Shown: positions 12,973 through 21,610 of the stretch, piece by piece | Numbering within the stretch: position 1 is the first letter of the stretch | Layout of the letters: every line of letters begins with the position of its first letter | DNA from: Candidatus Polarisedimenticolaceae bacterium | Lineage (GTDB): Bacteria > Acidobacteriota > Polarisedimenticolia > Polarisedimenticolales > DASRJG01 | DNA length: 64,000 nt | NCBI GenBank assembly: GCA_036275915.1 | Contig: DASUCV010000011.1 | Coordinates: 1-64,000 of the forward strand | Direction of reading: 5' to 3' | Notes under the pieces: model-generated | The model's database searches: none | Told to the model about the DNA's origin: nothing | The model's input: the letters and a program-made list of their open reading frames with translations, nothing else | Position numbers and translations under genes: made by a program

Positions 12973-13901
12973 CGTTCGTGCTCCCTGGCGCGTCGGCGCG
13001 CGCGCGGGTGGGCGGCGTCGTACACCGCCATGAGCCCTTCGACGCCGACATGGGTGTAGCGCTGGGTCGTCGAGAGCGACGCGTGTCCCAAGAGCTCCTG
13101 GATCGCGCGCAGGTCGGCGCCGGCGCCGAGCATGTGCGTCGCGAACGTGTGCCGGAGGGCGTGCGGCGAGACTCGTGCGGCGATCGCGGCGTCGCGCAAT
13201 CGGCGGTCGAGGATCCGGCGGACGCTGCGCGCCGTCAGGCGCGAGCCTCGCAAGCTCAAGAACACCGCGGCCGCGTCACGACCCGGCCGGCGGATCGGCT
13301 CCGAAGCGGAGAGCCAGCGCCTGAGCGCGGCGGCCGCCTTCCCACCGAACGGCACGATCCGCTCCTTGTTCCCTTTTCCGAGAACGCGCACGAGGCCTCC
13401 CGAAAGATCGATGTCCTCGAGGTCGAGCCGCTCGAGCTCGCCGACGCGCAGGCCCGTGGCGTAGAGGAACTCGAGGAGCGCGCGGTCGCGGAGCGCGGCC
13501 GGATCGGCGTCGCCGATCCCGTCGAGAAGCGCGAACACCTCGTCGACGGTCAGGTTCTTCGGAAGGAGCTTCGGCCGCTTCGGGGTGGGGATCCCGGCGG
13601 CGGGGCTCGTCTCGATGCGGCCCTCTCGCACCGCGTGCCGCAAGAACGACCGAACGGCGGAGAGCTTCCGCGCGACGGAGCTCTTCGCGATCCCCTGCGT
13701 GTGGAGGCGCGCGACGAAGCCGCGCACCGCGAGCGCATCGAGCGCTTCGATCGAGGGAAGGTCGCCGCCGTGCCGCTCGGCGAGGTGCGCGCGGAACTGG
13801 TCGAGGTCGCTCGCGTAGGCCCGGTAGGTCTCGGGCGAGACGTGCCTCTGGTCGCGAAGAGCGGCGAGGAAGCGGGCGACGCCCTCGTCGAAATCGCTCA
13901 T
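12969..13901 (-). CDS. xerC: Tyrosine recombinase XerC/XerD type
   Basis: Site-specific recombinase that resolves chromosome dimers at dif. The 310-residue protein has the N-terminal SAM-like DNA-binding domain (FLAALRDQRHVSPETYRAYASDL) and the catalytic set: Arg in ATGLRVGEL, Lys in GKGNKERIVP, HALRHTFATH, LGHAS, and the Tyr in STTQRYTHV. The ATG at 13901 overlaps the trmFO stop (ATGA). The pairing with trmFO is common in several phyla and favours XerC over a phage integrase. Confidence 0.9.
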   Translation of the reverse strand: MSDFDEGVARFLAALRDQRHVSPETYRAYASDLDQFRAHLAERHGGDLPSIEALDALAVRGFVARLHTQGIAKSSVARKLSAVRSFLRHAVREGRIETSPAAGIPTPKRPKLLPKNLTVDEVFALLDGIGDADPAALRDRALLEFLYATGLRVGELERLDLEDIDLSGGLVRVLGKGNKERIVPFGGKAAAALRRWLSASEPIRRPGRDAAAVFLSLRGSRLTARSVRRILDRRLRDAAIAARVSPHALRHTFATHMLGAGADLRAIQELLGHASLSTTQRYTHVGVEGLMAVYDAAHPRARRRAREHER

Positions 13902-15217
13902 CGGGCCGGCACCTCGGCCTCGAGAAACTTCCGGAGCGACGCGAGCGCGATCCGGGCGCGGGCCTCCCGGCGCTCGCGCTTGCGCTGCTTCGGCAGTTCG
14001 ACGTCGGGGAGCAGGCCGAATGCCGCGTTCATCGGCTGATAGCCGGACGGATCCGCGCTCGAGACGTAGCGTGCGAGCGCGCCGAGCATCGTGTCCTCCG
14101 GGAGGACGATCGGTGTCTCGCCGGCGGCGAGGCGAGCGGCGTTGATTCCGGCGAGGAGCCCCGTCGCCGCGGACTCGGTGTAACCCTCGACGCCGGAGAT
14201 CTGTCCCGCGAAGAAGAGACCCGCGCGCTCCCGCGTCTGAAGGGTCGGTCTCAGGATGCGCGGCGCGTTGATGTAACAGTTCCGGTGGATCTGGCCCAGC
14301 CTCACGAACTCGGCCCCGGCGAGACCGGGGATCGTCGTGAAGATCCGCTTCTGCTCCGGCCACCGGAGCTGCGTCTGGAACCCGACCATGGAGTAGTGCT
14401 CGGCGGCGAGATTGTCCTGGCGGAGCTGGACGACGGCGTGCGGCCGCCGGCCATCGCGGGGATCGACGAGCCCGACCGGCTTCATCGGACCGAATCTGAG
14501 CGTGTCGCGCCCGCGGCGCGCCATCTCCTCGATCGGGAGGCACCCCTCGAAGAACGGCGTCCGATCGAACTCGTGCAGCGGCGCCTTCTCGCCGGCCATG
14601 AGCGCGTCGACGAAGCGAACGTACTCCTCCTCGGTCATCGGGCAGTTGAGATAGTCCGCTCCTTCGCCCTTCCCGTACCGCGACGCCGCGAAGACGACGC
14701 TCCGGTCGAGGGTGTCCGCTTCCACGACCGGAGCGATCGCGTCGAAGAAGTGGAGGTGCCCCTCGCCCGTGAATGCGGCGATCGATGCCGACAGCGCCTC
14801 CGAGACGAGCGGCCCGACGGCGAGGATCACCAGGCCGTCCTGCGGGATCGATCGCACCTCCTCGCGCACGATCTCGATCGCGGAGTGTGCCTCGAGACGA
14901 GCGGTGACCGCGCGGGAGAACGCTTCGCGATCGACCGCGAGCGCGGCGCCGGCCGGGACGCTATGGGCGAGCGCCTCTTCCACGATCAACGAGCCGAGCT
15001 CCGCGAGCTCCGCCTTGAGGAGGCCGTGCGCGTTCGACAGGTCGGTCGACTTCAGCGAGTTCGAGCAGACGAGCTCGGCGCAATCGGCGGTCCGGTGCGC
15101 CGGGGTCGCCACGGCGGGGCGCATCTCGAAGAGCCGGACCGGCACGCCGCGGCGGGCGATCTGCCAGGCGGCCTCGCTGCCCGCAAGGCCGCCGCCCACG
15201 ACGATGACCGGGTCCAA
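13898..15217 (-). CDS. trmFO: Methylenetetrahydrofolate-tRNA-(uracil-5-)-methyltransferase
   Basis: Folate- and FAD-dependent enzyme making ribothymidine at position 54 of tRNA. The N-terminus carries the FAD-binding VIVVGGGLAGSEAAW, followed by the family motifs CAELVCSNSLKS, GEGADYLNCPM and GVEGYTESAATGL. I chose the TTG at 15217 because GGGAGG lies four bases upstream and the protein then starts at the FAD motif with the usual ~439 residues. The frame stays open upstream to 15313, but no family sequence lies there. It heads the trmFO-xerC-phosphatase operon. Confidence 0.93.
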   Translation of the reverse strand: MDPVIVVGGGLAGSEAAWQIARRGVPVRLFEMRPAVATPAHRTADCAELVCSNSLKSTDLSNAHGLLKAELAELGSLIVEEALAHSVPAGAALAVDREAFSRAVTARLEAHSAIEIVREEVRSIPQDGLVILAVGPLVSEALSASIAAFTGEGHLHFFDAIAPVVEADTLDRSVVFAASRYGKGEGADYLNCPMTEEEYVRFVDALMAGEKAPLHEFDRTPFFEGCLPIEEMARRGRDTLRFGPMKPVGLVDPRDGRRPHAVVQLRQDNLAAEHYSMVGFQTQLRWPEQKRIFTTIPGLAGAEFVRLGQIHRNCYINAPRILRPTLQTRERAGLFFAGQISGVEGYTESAATGLLAGINAARLAAGETPIVLPEDTMLGALARYVSSADPSGYQPMNAAFGLLPDVELPKQRKRERREARARIALASLRKFLEAEVPAR

Positions 15218-15324
15218 GATCCTCCCGACCTCCGAAAAAATGGCGCCAAACTGCGCCCGGACGCCGATGATAGCGCAGCGACGAGGGCGGGCCGCCACGC
15301 GTGGACGACACATGGTTCGCCGTG

Positions 15325-15330
15325 TACATT
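15325..15330 (+). promoter_or_regulatory. Putative -10 element upstream of the dsbA-like gene
   Basis: TACATT at 15325-15330 has a weak TGGACG-type -35 17 bases upstream. Transcription would start near 15337, giving a leader of about 64 bases before the ATG at 15401. The call rests on hexamer similarity only. Confidence 0.35.
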
Positions 15331-15400
15331 AAGAGGGATTTCGGGACCGGATCGTCGACCCGTACGATCGCGAGCACCCCGGCATGGGAGAACAGGACCG

Positions 15401-16525
15401 ATGAAGCTCAACAAGTCCACGGCGATTCTGCTTGTCTTGGCGGCGGTCGCGGCGCCCGCGTTCGCGAAGAAGGACAAGAAGGCCGACCCGGCACCGGCGG
15501 CCTCCACGACGACGGCAGCGGCCCCCGCCGCAGCCGCAACTCCGGCCGGCACCGATCTCGCCGCGACGGTGGGGAGCACGAAGATCACGGTGGACGAGCT
15601 CAACAAAGCCGCCGCCAACCCCCTCATGCGCATCAAGCAGCAGGAATACCAGGTCAAGATGGACATCCTCGAAGATCTCATCCAGAACAAGCTCCTCGAC
15701 GATGAAGCGGCCGCGCGCAAGGTCTCGCAGGACGATCTCCTCAAGGCCGAGGTCGTCGACAAGACGCCCGCGCCGACGCAGGACGAGATCGCGCAGTACT
15801 ACGAGAAGATGAAGCCCCGTCTCGGCAACAAGACCCTCGAAGACGCGAAGCCCGACGTCGAGCGCGCGCTCGGGATGCAGAAGCAGAACGACCGCAAGGC
15901 GCAATTCCTCAGGGAGCTCGCGAGCAAGAACGAGGTCAAGATCCTCCTCGACCCGCCGCGCGTCGCGCTCGCGATCCCGCCGACCGCGCCCTCGATGGGC
16001 CCCGCGGACGCGCCGATCGTCATGGTCGAGTGGTCGGACTATCAGTGCCCCTTCTGCAAGCGGGCGGCGCCGACCGTCGAGCAGATCCTGAGCGAGTACA
16101 AGGGCAAGATCCGCTTCGTGTACCGCGACTACCCGCTCCCGTTCCACCAGCAGGCGATGCCGTCCTCGATCGCGGCGCACTGCGCGGAAGAGCAGGGCAA
16201 GTTCTGGGACTATCACAACAACCTCTTCAACAACCCGGGCGATCTCAGCCAGGCCGACCTCACCAAGCGCGCGACCGATCTCGGCCTCGACTCGAAGGCG
16301 TTCGGTGCCTGCATGGACGCGAAGAAGCCGGAAGCGCTCATCAACGCCGCCTACAACGACGGCGCCGCGGTGGGCGTGACGGGCACTCCCGCGTTCTTCA
16401 TCAACGGCCGCATGCTCGTCGGCGCTCAGCCGGTCGATACGTTCCGCGGCGTCATCAACGACGAGCTCGAGCGCAAGGGCCTTCCCGTTCCGAAGGCGCC
16501 CGCCGCGACGGCCGGCACGAACTGA
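15401..16525 (+). CDS. DsbA-family thiol:disulfide protein with SurA-like N-terminal domain
   Basis: Probable periplasmic thioredoxin-fold oxidoreductase. The 374-residue protein has a signal peptide ending AFA near residue 22, a low-complexity Ala/Pro/Thr linker, a SurA/parvulin N-domain-like segment (LAATVGSTKITVDEL to about residue 190) and a DsbA/Thioredoxin_4 domain with the active site CPFC (SDYQCPFCKRAAP near residue 213) and the cis-Pro loop GVTGTPAFFING. A folding-helper N-domain joined to a DsbA domain suggests a combined chaperone and disulfide role. It is a single-gene unit with its own terminator. Confidence 0.85.
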   Translation: MKLNKSTAILLVLAAVAAPAFAKKDKKADPAPAASTTTAAAPAAAATPAGTDLAATVGSTKITVDELNKAAANPLMRIKQQEYQVKMDILEDLIQNKLLDDEAAARKVSQDDLLKAEVVDKTPAPTQDEIAQYYEKMKPRLGNKTLEDAKPDVERALGMQKQNDRKAQFLRELASKNEVKILLDPPRVALAIPPTAPSMGPADAPIVMVEWSDYQCPFCKRAAPTVEQILSEYKGKIRFVYRDYPLPFHQQAMPSSIAAHCAEEQGKFWDYHNNLFNNPGDLSQADLTKRATDLGLDSKAFGACMDAKKPEALINAAYNDGAAVGVTGTPAFFINGRMLVGAQPVDTFRGVINDELERKGLPVPKAPAATAGTN

Positions 16526-16552
16526 TCGCTATCTAACGCACGAACGAAGACG

Positions 16553-16580
16553 ACGCCGCCCGCAAGGGCGGCGTTTTCGT
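16553..16580 (+). terminator. Rho-independent terminator with GCAA tetraloop
   Basis: A perfect 9-bp stem (16553-16561 with 16566-16574) closes a GCAA loop and is followed by TTTCGTTT. It lies 27 bases after the DsbA-like stop and directly before the convergent helicase stop. Confidence 0.88.
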
Positions 16581-16581
16581 T

Positions 16582-18351
16582 TCAGGCCGGCGTCGCCCGC
16601 GCCGTGCAGTCGACCGCGGGCAGCTCCCGCCGGAGGCGGCGAAAGCGCTCGACGCCGGCGAGGCCGGCGAGCGTCTTGGGAAACGCCTCGAACGCGAGCG
16701 GGCTGCCGACGACGATCAGCTTCGTCCGCGCGCGCGTGAGCGTGACGTTCAAGCGCGCAGGCGCGAAGAAGAAAGACGCCGCGTCGCCCCCGAGGTAATC
16801 GGGATCGGAGCCGGCGAGCGACACGATCACGAGCTCGCGCTCCTGCCCCTGGATCCGCTCGACCGTGTCGATGACCGGGAGGACGCATCGCACGCCGGCC
16901 GCGTCGAGTCCGCGGCGGATCAGCGTCCGGATCAGACGAAGCTGTGCGCGGTAAGGAGAGACGACCGCCATCTGCCGTGGATCCCCACGCTGGCGCACGA
17001 TCCGGTCGAGGACGAGATCCGCGACGAGCCGCGCCTCCGCCGGACACCGCATGCGAAACCCTTCGTGGCTCACGAGTGCCAGGACCGCGGGGCGCTCGGG
17101 ATCGAACAGGTCGTCGAACGGCCCGCCGGCCGTCGCCGGAAAACGCGCGGCGGCCGTGGCCGGTGACGCCACGAGCCGGCCTCCGTAGAACATCCTGCTC
17201 GGGAACGCGTTCAACGCCTCGTTCATGCGGTAGGTCGTCTCGAGAACCACCGGTGGATACGACGCGGCCGCATGACCGAAGAGCGACGACCCGGCGAGCG
17301 GATCCGCGTGCCGCCCCTGGACGATCGGTCCGAGCTGGCGATGGTCGCCGATGAGGACGTACCGCTCGGCGGCGAGGAGCGCGCAAGCGGCGAAGGTCAG
17401 AGGCACCTGCGCCGCTTCGTCGACGACGACCACGTCGTACGTCCCGGCTTCCCATGCCGCCCGAGCGCCGAAGATCGTCGTCCCGACGATCTGCCCGCGG
17501 CCGTTCGGCTTTGGCACCTTCTTCATCGACGGGACGGGGACGACGCGCGTCCCGCGGAGGTCGTCGGCGCCGTCCGACTTCCCGGCCTTGATCACCGGCA
17601 CCTCGGTCCCCGTCTCCACGATCTTGCGGAGTGCCTGATTCACGGCGCGGTGCGTGTAGGCGGTGACGAGCACGCGCCGTCCCGAATCGGCGAACGCGCG
17701 AACGATCCGCGCCAGCACGTGTGTCTTCCCGGTGCCGGGTGGTCCTTGCACGAGGGCGACCGGTCTCGCGCTCATCGCCTCGACGAACGCCTCCCGCTGG
17801 CTCGCGTCGAGCGAGCCGCCGGCCGCTCCCGCAGCGGCGAGCGCACGGGTGCGCGCGTTCTCATCCACGACGCGCTCGGCCGCGCCTTCGAGGACGGCGC
17901 GCGCCGTGATCGAAGCACCGCTCCGTCCCCCTCGAACACGGCCCAGCGCTTCGAGCGCGAGCGCCGTGAGCGACTGCACTTCCGGGTCAAGCCGCAGCGG
18001 CCGCAACGGATCGAACGTCCCGCCCGGGCGGAACGGATCGCGGCGAACGATCAGTGTTCCCGAAGCGTCATGGAACGATGCGTAGACGACGCCGGCGCCC
18101 GCACCCCGCTCCTCCGCATCGACGTTCGCGAGGCGCAGCGGATCGCCGCTGCGGTACTTGGCGAGGTTGTCCCCGCACCGAAGGCGGATCTCGCCGTCGG
18201 CCTCGCCGTCCCACACGAGCTCGCTCAGGCTGTCGCCTCGATCGACCCGCTCGTCGATCGGCATCGCCATCAGCTCGCGGTGTCCCGTGTGGATCGCGTA
18301 GTGCTCGCGATGGAGCAGCGCCTCGAGGCGATCGAGCAAGCCGGCGCTCAT
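16582..18351 (-). CDS. UPF1/DNA2-like superfamily 1 helicase
   Basis: ATP-dependent nucleic acid helicase. The 589-residue protein has Walker A GPPGTGKTH (near residue 203), motif II VVVDEAAQ, motif III VLIGDHRQLGP, ETTYRMNE, and motifs V/VI VIDTVERIQGQERE and RLNVTLTRAR, the AAA_11/AAA_12 layout. The ATG at 18351 overlaps the stop of the upstream nuclease gene. In other bacteria this helicase is often the C-terminal half of a single protein with a TM0106-type RecB-like nuclease at the N-terminus, so here the two halves appear as two coupled genes. The target is unknown: DNA repair or defence are both plausible. Confidence 0.85.
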   Translation of the reverse strand: MSAGLLDRLEALLHREHYAIHTGHRELMAMPIDERVDRGDSLSELVWDGEADGEIRLRCGDNLAKYRSGDPLRLANVDAEERGAGAGVVYASFHDASGTLIVRRDPFRPGGTFDPLRPLRLDPEVQSLTALALEALGRVRGGRSGASITARAVLEGAAERVVDENARTRALAAAGAAGGSLDASQREAFVEAMSARPVALVQGPPGTGKTHVLARIVRAFADSGRRVLVTAYTHRAVNQALRKIVETGTEVPVIKAGKSDGADDLRGTRVVPVPSMKKVPKPNGRGQIVGTTIFGARAAWEAGTYDVVVVDEAAQVPLTFAACALLAAERYVLIGDHRQLGPIVQGRHADPLAGSSLFGHAAASYPPVVLETTYRMNEALNAFPSRMFYGGRLVASPATAAARFPATAGGPFDDLFDPERPAVLALVSHEGFRMRCPAEARLVADLVLDRIVRQRGDPRQMAVVSPYRAQLRLIRTLIRRGLDAAGVRCVLPVIDTVERIQGQERELVIVSLAGSDPDYLGGDAASFFFAPARLNVTLTRARTKLIVVGSPLAFEAFPKTLAGLAGVERFRRLRRELPAVDCTARATPA

Positions 18352-19784
18352 CGCCCGGTCAACCAAGCGCGAACGAGGAACAACGACTCCACCGCCTCGC
18401 GACCGAGAGCATCGAACGGGAACTCCACCGTCTCGCCGGAGGCGATGCGCTCGCGCCACGCCTGCAACCGAACGAAGCCTGCGTCTTCCGCCGCACCCGG
18501 CGCGGGCCGCGCGCCGCCGCGCGCCACCGCCACGACCTCGTCGAAGCGATAGTGGAAGACGGGCAGCACGCCCGCGCGCCTGACCCAAGGTGCCAAGTCG
18601 ACGAAGCGCGCACCGATCTCGCCGGCGCGCTGCGGCGACACGCCATTGGCCTCGGCCAACGCATCGAAGGCGCGCACGCCGGTGGACCCGTACGTGAACA
18701 CCGGTGCTTCGCGAACCGCCGGAGATTCGAGGAAGCGCATGAGACGTTCGAACGCGGGCGCGCGATCGGCAGGCGCGGCAACACCGGCGACGCTCACCTC
18801 ACCGACTGCTCGTGCATCCGAAGCCGCTTCGGCCCACGCCATCAACCACGGCTCGCCGCCCTCGAGCGGATCGATCTCGATCTTGAGATAGGCCTCGCGT
18901 CGCACCCCGCGCGGCAACCGAACCCGATGAAGCCGCGGCTGCCCATCGAGCATCGCGCGAGCCTGCGCTTGAGCGCGCTCGAGGCCGTCGGCCGGCACGC
19001 CCGCATCGATGAGCGCGCCGAGATCCGCTCCCGCCAGCGCATCGATCGAGCCGATCCCGTGCCGCCGAAGCACGCGCTGCCGCGCGCGCGTCAGCCCATG
19101 AACGAACGACACGTCGTGCGCGTCCTGCAAGACCGGCAGACACTCGCCGCGCCACCGGCAACGTGCGCATACGGTCGAGTACGACGCGGTCGTTTCCGCT
19201 TCACCCCGCGCGATCGCCTCGGCGCGCTCCACCGCATCGTCGATCGTGCAGCGGATCGCCTCGAGATCGAGCTCCTCTCGCCGCCTATCGCCGAGAATGA
19301 GAAACCCGCTCTCCGGCCGCCGACCCTGGATGGTCTCGAGCAACAGCGCCGCGAAACCCACCTGGAGTACGGCATCGCTTCGAGCCATGCGAGCCGACTT
19401 CACGTCACCCGGGCGGTAGTGATGCTCACCCAGCGCCGATGCCCCGCTCACGCGCTCCAGGAGGTCCGGCCGCGCGAGCCGCGGCCCATCGATGAGCACG
19501 CCTTGGTCGATCCCGTCGACGCCCTCGCGCATGAGCGCCACCGTGCGCTCGAACGCCTCATCCCATTCGCCGCCCCGCACGTCGACCGCGGGATACCCGA
19601 GCGGCTCGACGACCTCACGCTCGAACCGCCGTCCGCGCTCGAACAGCAGCTCCATCGCCGCATCGGGCGGCGTGCGTCGAGACTTGTCGAGCCGCGTGTC
19701 GAGCGTGATCCGATGCTCGCACTCGGCGAAGTCGTAGAGATGATGAGCGAGGATCGTCGCGTCAGTGCGTGTCGGCGACGCCAT
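18348..19784 (-). CDS. TM0106-type RecB-like nuclease with iron-sulfur cysteines
   Basis: Putative PD-(D/E)XK nuclease partnering the downstream helicase. The N-terminal half has a cysteine in FAECEHR (near residue 21), the acidic/lysine pattern PGDVKSA and the triplet C-x2-C-x5-C (CARCRWRGEC). One early Cys plus C-x2-C-x5-C is the layout of the AddB/Cas4-type iron-sulfur staple. The C-terminal half resembles the YprB/RNase H-like exonuclease domain, but where the family usually has D-x-E the sequence reads KIEID, so this second nuclease site may be dead. It is 478 residues long with ATG at 19784, and overlaps the helicase start by ATGA. A strong hairpin lies just upstream. Confidence 0.8.
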   Translation of the reverse strand: MASPTRTDATILAHHLYDFAECEHRITLDTRLDKSRRTPPDAAMELLFERGRRFEREVVEPLGYPAVDVRGGEWDEAFERTVALMREGVDGIDQGVLIDGPRLARPDLLERVSGASALGEHHYRPGDVKSARMARSDAVLQVGFAALLLETIQGRRPESGFLILGDRRREELDLEAIRCTIDDAVERAEAIARGEAETTASYSTVCARCRWRGECLPVLQDAHDVSFVHGLTRARQRVLRRHGIGSIDALAGADLGALIDAGVPADGLERAQAQARAMLDGQPRLHRVRLPRGVRREAYLKIEIDPLEGGEPWLMAWAEAASDARAVGEVSVAGVAAPADRAPAFERLMRFLESPAVREAPVFTYGSTGVRAFDALAEANGVSPQRAGEIGARFVDLAPWVRRAGVLPVFHYRFDEVVAVARGGARPAPGAAEDAGFVRLQAWRERIASGETVEFPFDALGREAVESLFLVRAWLTGR

Positions 19785-19789
19785 GAGGC

Positions 19790-19855
19790 CGGGAGCGTAG
19801 CACGGACATTGGGGGGCCAGTGCGTGCGTGTGGGTGGTGTCCGGCTACGCTCCCG
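19790..19855. repeat. Large inverted repeat between the peptide gene and the nuclease gene
   Basis: CGGGAGCGTAGC at 19790-19801 and CGGACA at 19803-19808 pair with TGTCCG at 19838-19843 and GCTACGCTCCCG at 19844-19855. This makes an 18-bp stem with a single bulged base and a 29-base loop. It starts five bases before the nuclease ATG on the minus strand. It could terminate the peptide transcript or control nuclease translation. No T-run follows, so it is not a classical terminator. Confidence 0.75.
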
Positions 19856-19863
19856 TTGGGGGG

Positions 19864-20127
19864 TTAACTTCGTTGCGTCGCTACTCGTGCGAACCGAGTC
19901 GCTTCGGCAACTACACGAAGCCAAACAAGACGGTACCAGTGGCGGACGGGGTTCGTAACAGTTACCGGGATCTCATCGTCGGTGATTTGGCATGCCACCA
20001 ATGGTCCTTCTGGCGGCGGTCCGGGCGTCGGATCGTGGACACAAGATCCCTGTGATGCGCTTGCGGCAGTTACGCCGATTGTCACCACCAGCGATGCAAA
20101 GAGCGGCCCGATGCGGACTCGATACAT
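19864..20127 (-). CDS. Small exported peptide precursor (87 aa)
   Basis: Unrecognised small protein. The ATG at 20127 has a strong Shine-Dalgarno (GGAGGG, seven bases upstream). Residues 1-24 look like a signal peptide (two Arg, then LFASLVVTIGVTAASA). The predicted mature part starts SQGSC and contains two Cys about 19 residues apart with a Pro-rich stretch (PTPGPPPEGP) between them. The last ~30 residues are basic and aromatic and look less ordered. It is the next gene downstream of the XRE-TPR regulator on the same strand, 81 bases away, in DNA of lower GC. Its function is unknown; a partner or signal for the regulator is an inference. Confidence 0.5.
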   Translation of the reverse strand: MYRVRIGPLFASLVVTIGVTAASASQGSCVHDPTPGPPPEGPLVACQITDDEIPVTVTNPVRHWYRLVWLRVVAEATRFARVATQRS

Positions 20128-20208
20128 GACGCATCCCTCCACAACCACAGAAGGGAATACGACCTGCGTGTCGCTTCAGCAATTGCTCACAGGACGATGG
20201 GTTGCGAA

Positions 20209-21435
20209 CTAGGACTCGCGATGTTGCGAGCCGGCAACGCTCCGCTGTTTTGGCTTACGGTGAATCGCGTAGAGTCGCTTGAACTCAGGGACCTCTGGCT
20301 CGCTTGGTGAGATCCACGGAGCCATTCGGTCGAGTCGGCGACCTAGTGCGTAAAGCACCGTCTTGTTGTCGTGCTCTATCGCGAGCTTGAATAGCTGAAA
20401 CTCAGCCTTGAAATGCACAACTGCATCTCGCGTTGTCCTCGCTATTTCAAGTGCCTCGTGCCACAACGCGGACGCGCGGGCCGGGCGATTCTCGAGAAGC
20501 TCTATCTCTCCCAACAGGATGCGCGAACGTGAGCGGATCGAATCCGCATCGAGTGTGGCCGCGAGCCGATCAGCGGACCGTAGTGCGCGGCGTGCAGCTT
20601 GGAACCGGCGAAGATCGAAGTAGCTCTGGGCGAGGTTGTTTAGAGCGCGCGCGCAATCAACGCGACGGCCGCTGACCTTGTAAGCCGCAAATGCCTTCTT
20701 TTCAAGTTCGATAGCGAGCGCGAAGTTCCCCTCGCGGCCTGCGATGATTGCCTGTGTCTCGATTGCACCGCCCAGGTAGAACCGCTTTGGTGCATTCTCC
20801 GCCAACATCACAGCTTTTCCGGCATGTAGCTTCGCCTCAGAGATTCTTCCGGTATGAACGCAAACGGTCGCAAGCTGTTGATAAACAGTCGGACGGTTTT
20901 CCTCCGGCAGCTCCTCAATGCGCGACGCGACGTGACCCAACTCCGAAAGGCCGAGCGAATATCGGCCCAGTCCCACGGAAGACGAGCCAAAGGAGAGGGT
21001 GCCCGCGATTGACTGCGCAGCGCTCGATTTGAAGTTGCCATAAAGAGAGTCACGTTCCGCCCTTGGAAGCGCATCCCGCAAGCAAACGTACTTGTGCCAC
21101 CTCAGTCCCCGCCGATCAAAGTTGATCGCGAGGTCGGTCAACTCCCCAAACGTCTTCCCCTTCGTCTCCGGCGCATCCCGCATCCGGTCAACTTCCAAGT
21201 CGAGCGCGAGCTTCTCGCCGAACGCATCGAGCGACATCTCGTACGCGTGGGAGAGGGCGACCATCTTCGAGAAGCCGACGCGGGCGAGGCCGCGCTCGAC
21301 GCGCGAGAGGTAGCCCTTGTTGATCGGCTCGGGGTAGGACTTCGTGAGGGTGGCGACGTCTTCGAGCGAGAGCTTGCGCCGCTCGCGCACGAGCTTCAGG
21401 TAGCGCCCGAAGGCGAGGAGCATTTTCTCGGCCAT
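20209..21435 (-). CDS. XRE-family regulator with TPR-like C-terminal domain
   Basis: Probable DNA-binding regulator. Residues ~8-70 form a Cro/C1-type helix-turn-helix (LAFGRYLKLVRERRKLSLEDVA, GYLSRVERGLARV). The remaining ~330 residues are all helical with repeated TPR-like units (EENRPTVYQQLATVCVHTGRISEAK, CARALNNLAQSYFDLRRFQAARRAL, RILLGEIELLENRPARASALW). HTH plus TPR is the architecture of the RRNPP/Rgg group, whose TPR pocket often binds a small peptide. The ATG at 21435 follows a GAGAGGG stretch. The HTH part has GC-rich codons like the chromosome, while the TPR part is clearly AT-richer. Confidence 0.75.
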   Translation of the reverse strand: MAEKMLLAFGRYLKLVRERRKLSLEDVATLTKSYPEPINKGYLSRVERGLARVGFSKMVALSHAYEMSLDAFGEKLALDLEVDRMRDAPETKGKTFGELTDLAINFDRRGLRWHKYVCLRDALPRAERDSLYGNFKSSAAQSIAGTLSFGSSSVGLGRYSLGLSELGHVASRIEELPEENRPTVYQQLATVCVHTGRISEAKLHAGKAVMLAENAPKRFYLGGAIETQAIIAGREGNFALAIELEKKAFAAYKVSGRRVDCARALNNLAQSYFDLRRFQAARRALRSADRLAATLDADSIRSRSRILLGEIELLENRPARASALWHEALEIARTTRDAVVHFKAEFQLFKLAIEHDNKTVLYALGRRLDRMAPWISPSEPEVPEFKRLYAIHRKPKQRSVAGSQHRES

Positions 21436-21610
21436 CAGTCCCGCCCTCTCTGACGGAAGTCTAGCCGCAACGGGGTAGGGGAGGAATCGGAGTGGGTTGC
21501 ATGGAAGCAACGGCTGAAGTCAAGAAAGGCATTAGCTCTTGGATCGAAGTGTGATCCGTGGCAGTGTCTCCGCACTCCGACCGACGTACGGATCGACACA
21601 GGGGGCGACG

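Noticed and set aside
19828-20055. Plus-strand small frame opposite the exported peptide.
   Set aside because: It has no ribosome site and no signal or domain, while the minus-strand frame has both a ribosome site and a signal peptide.
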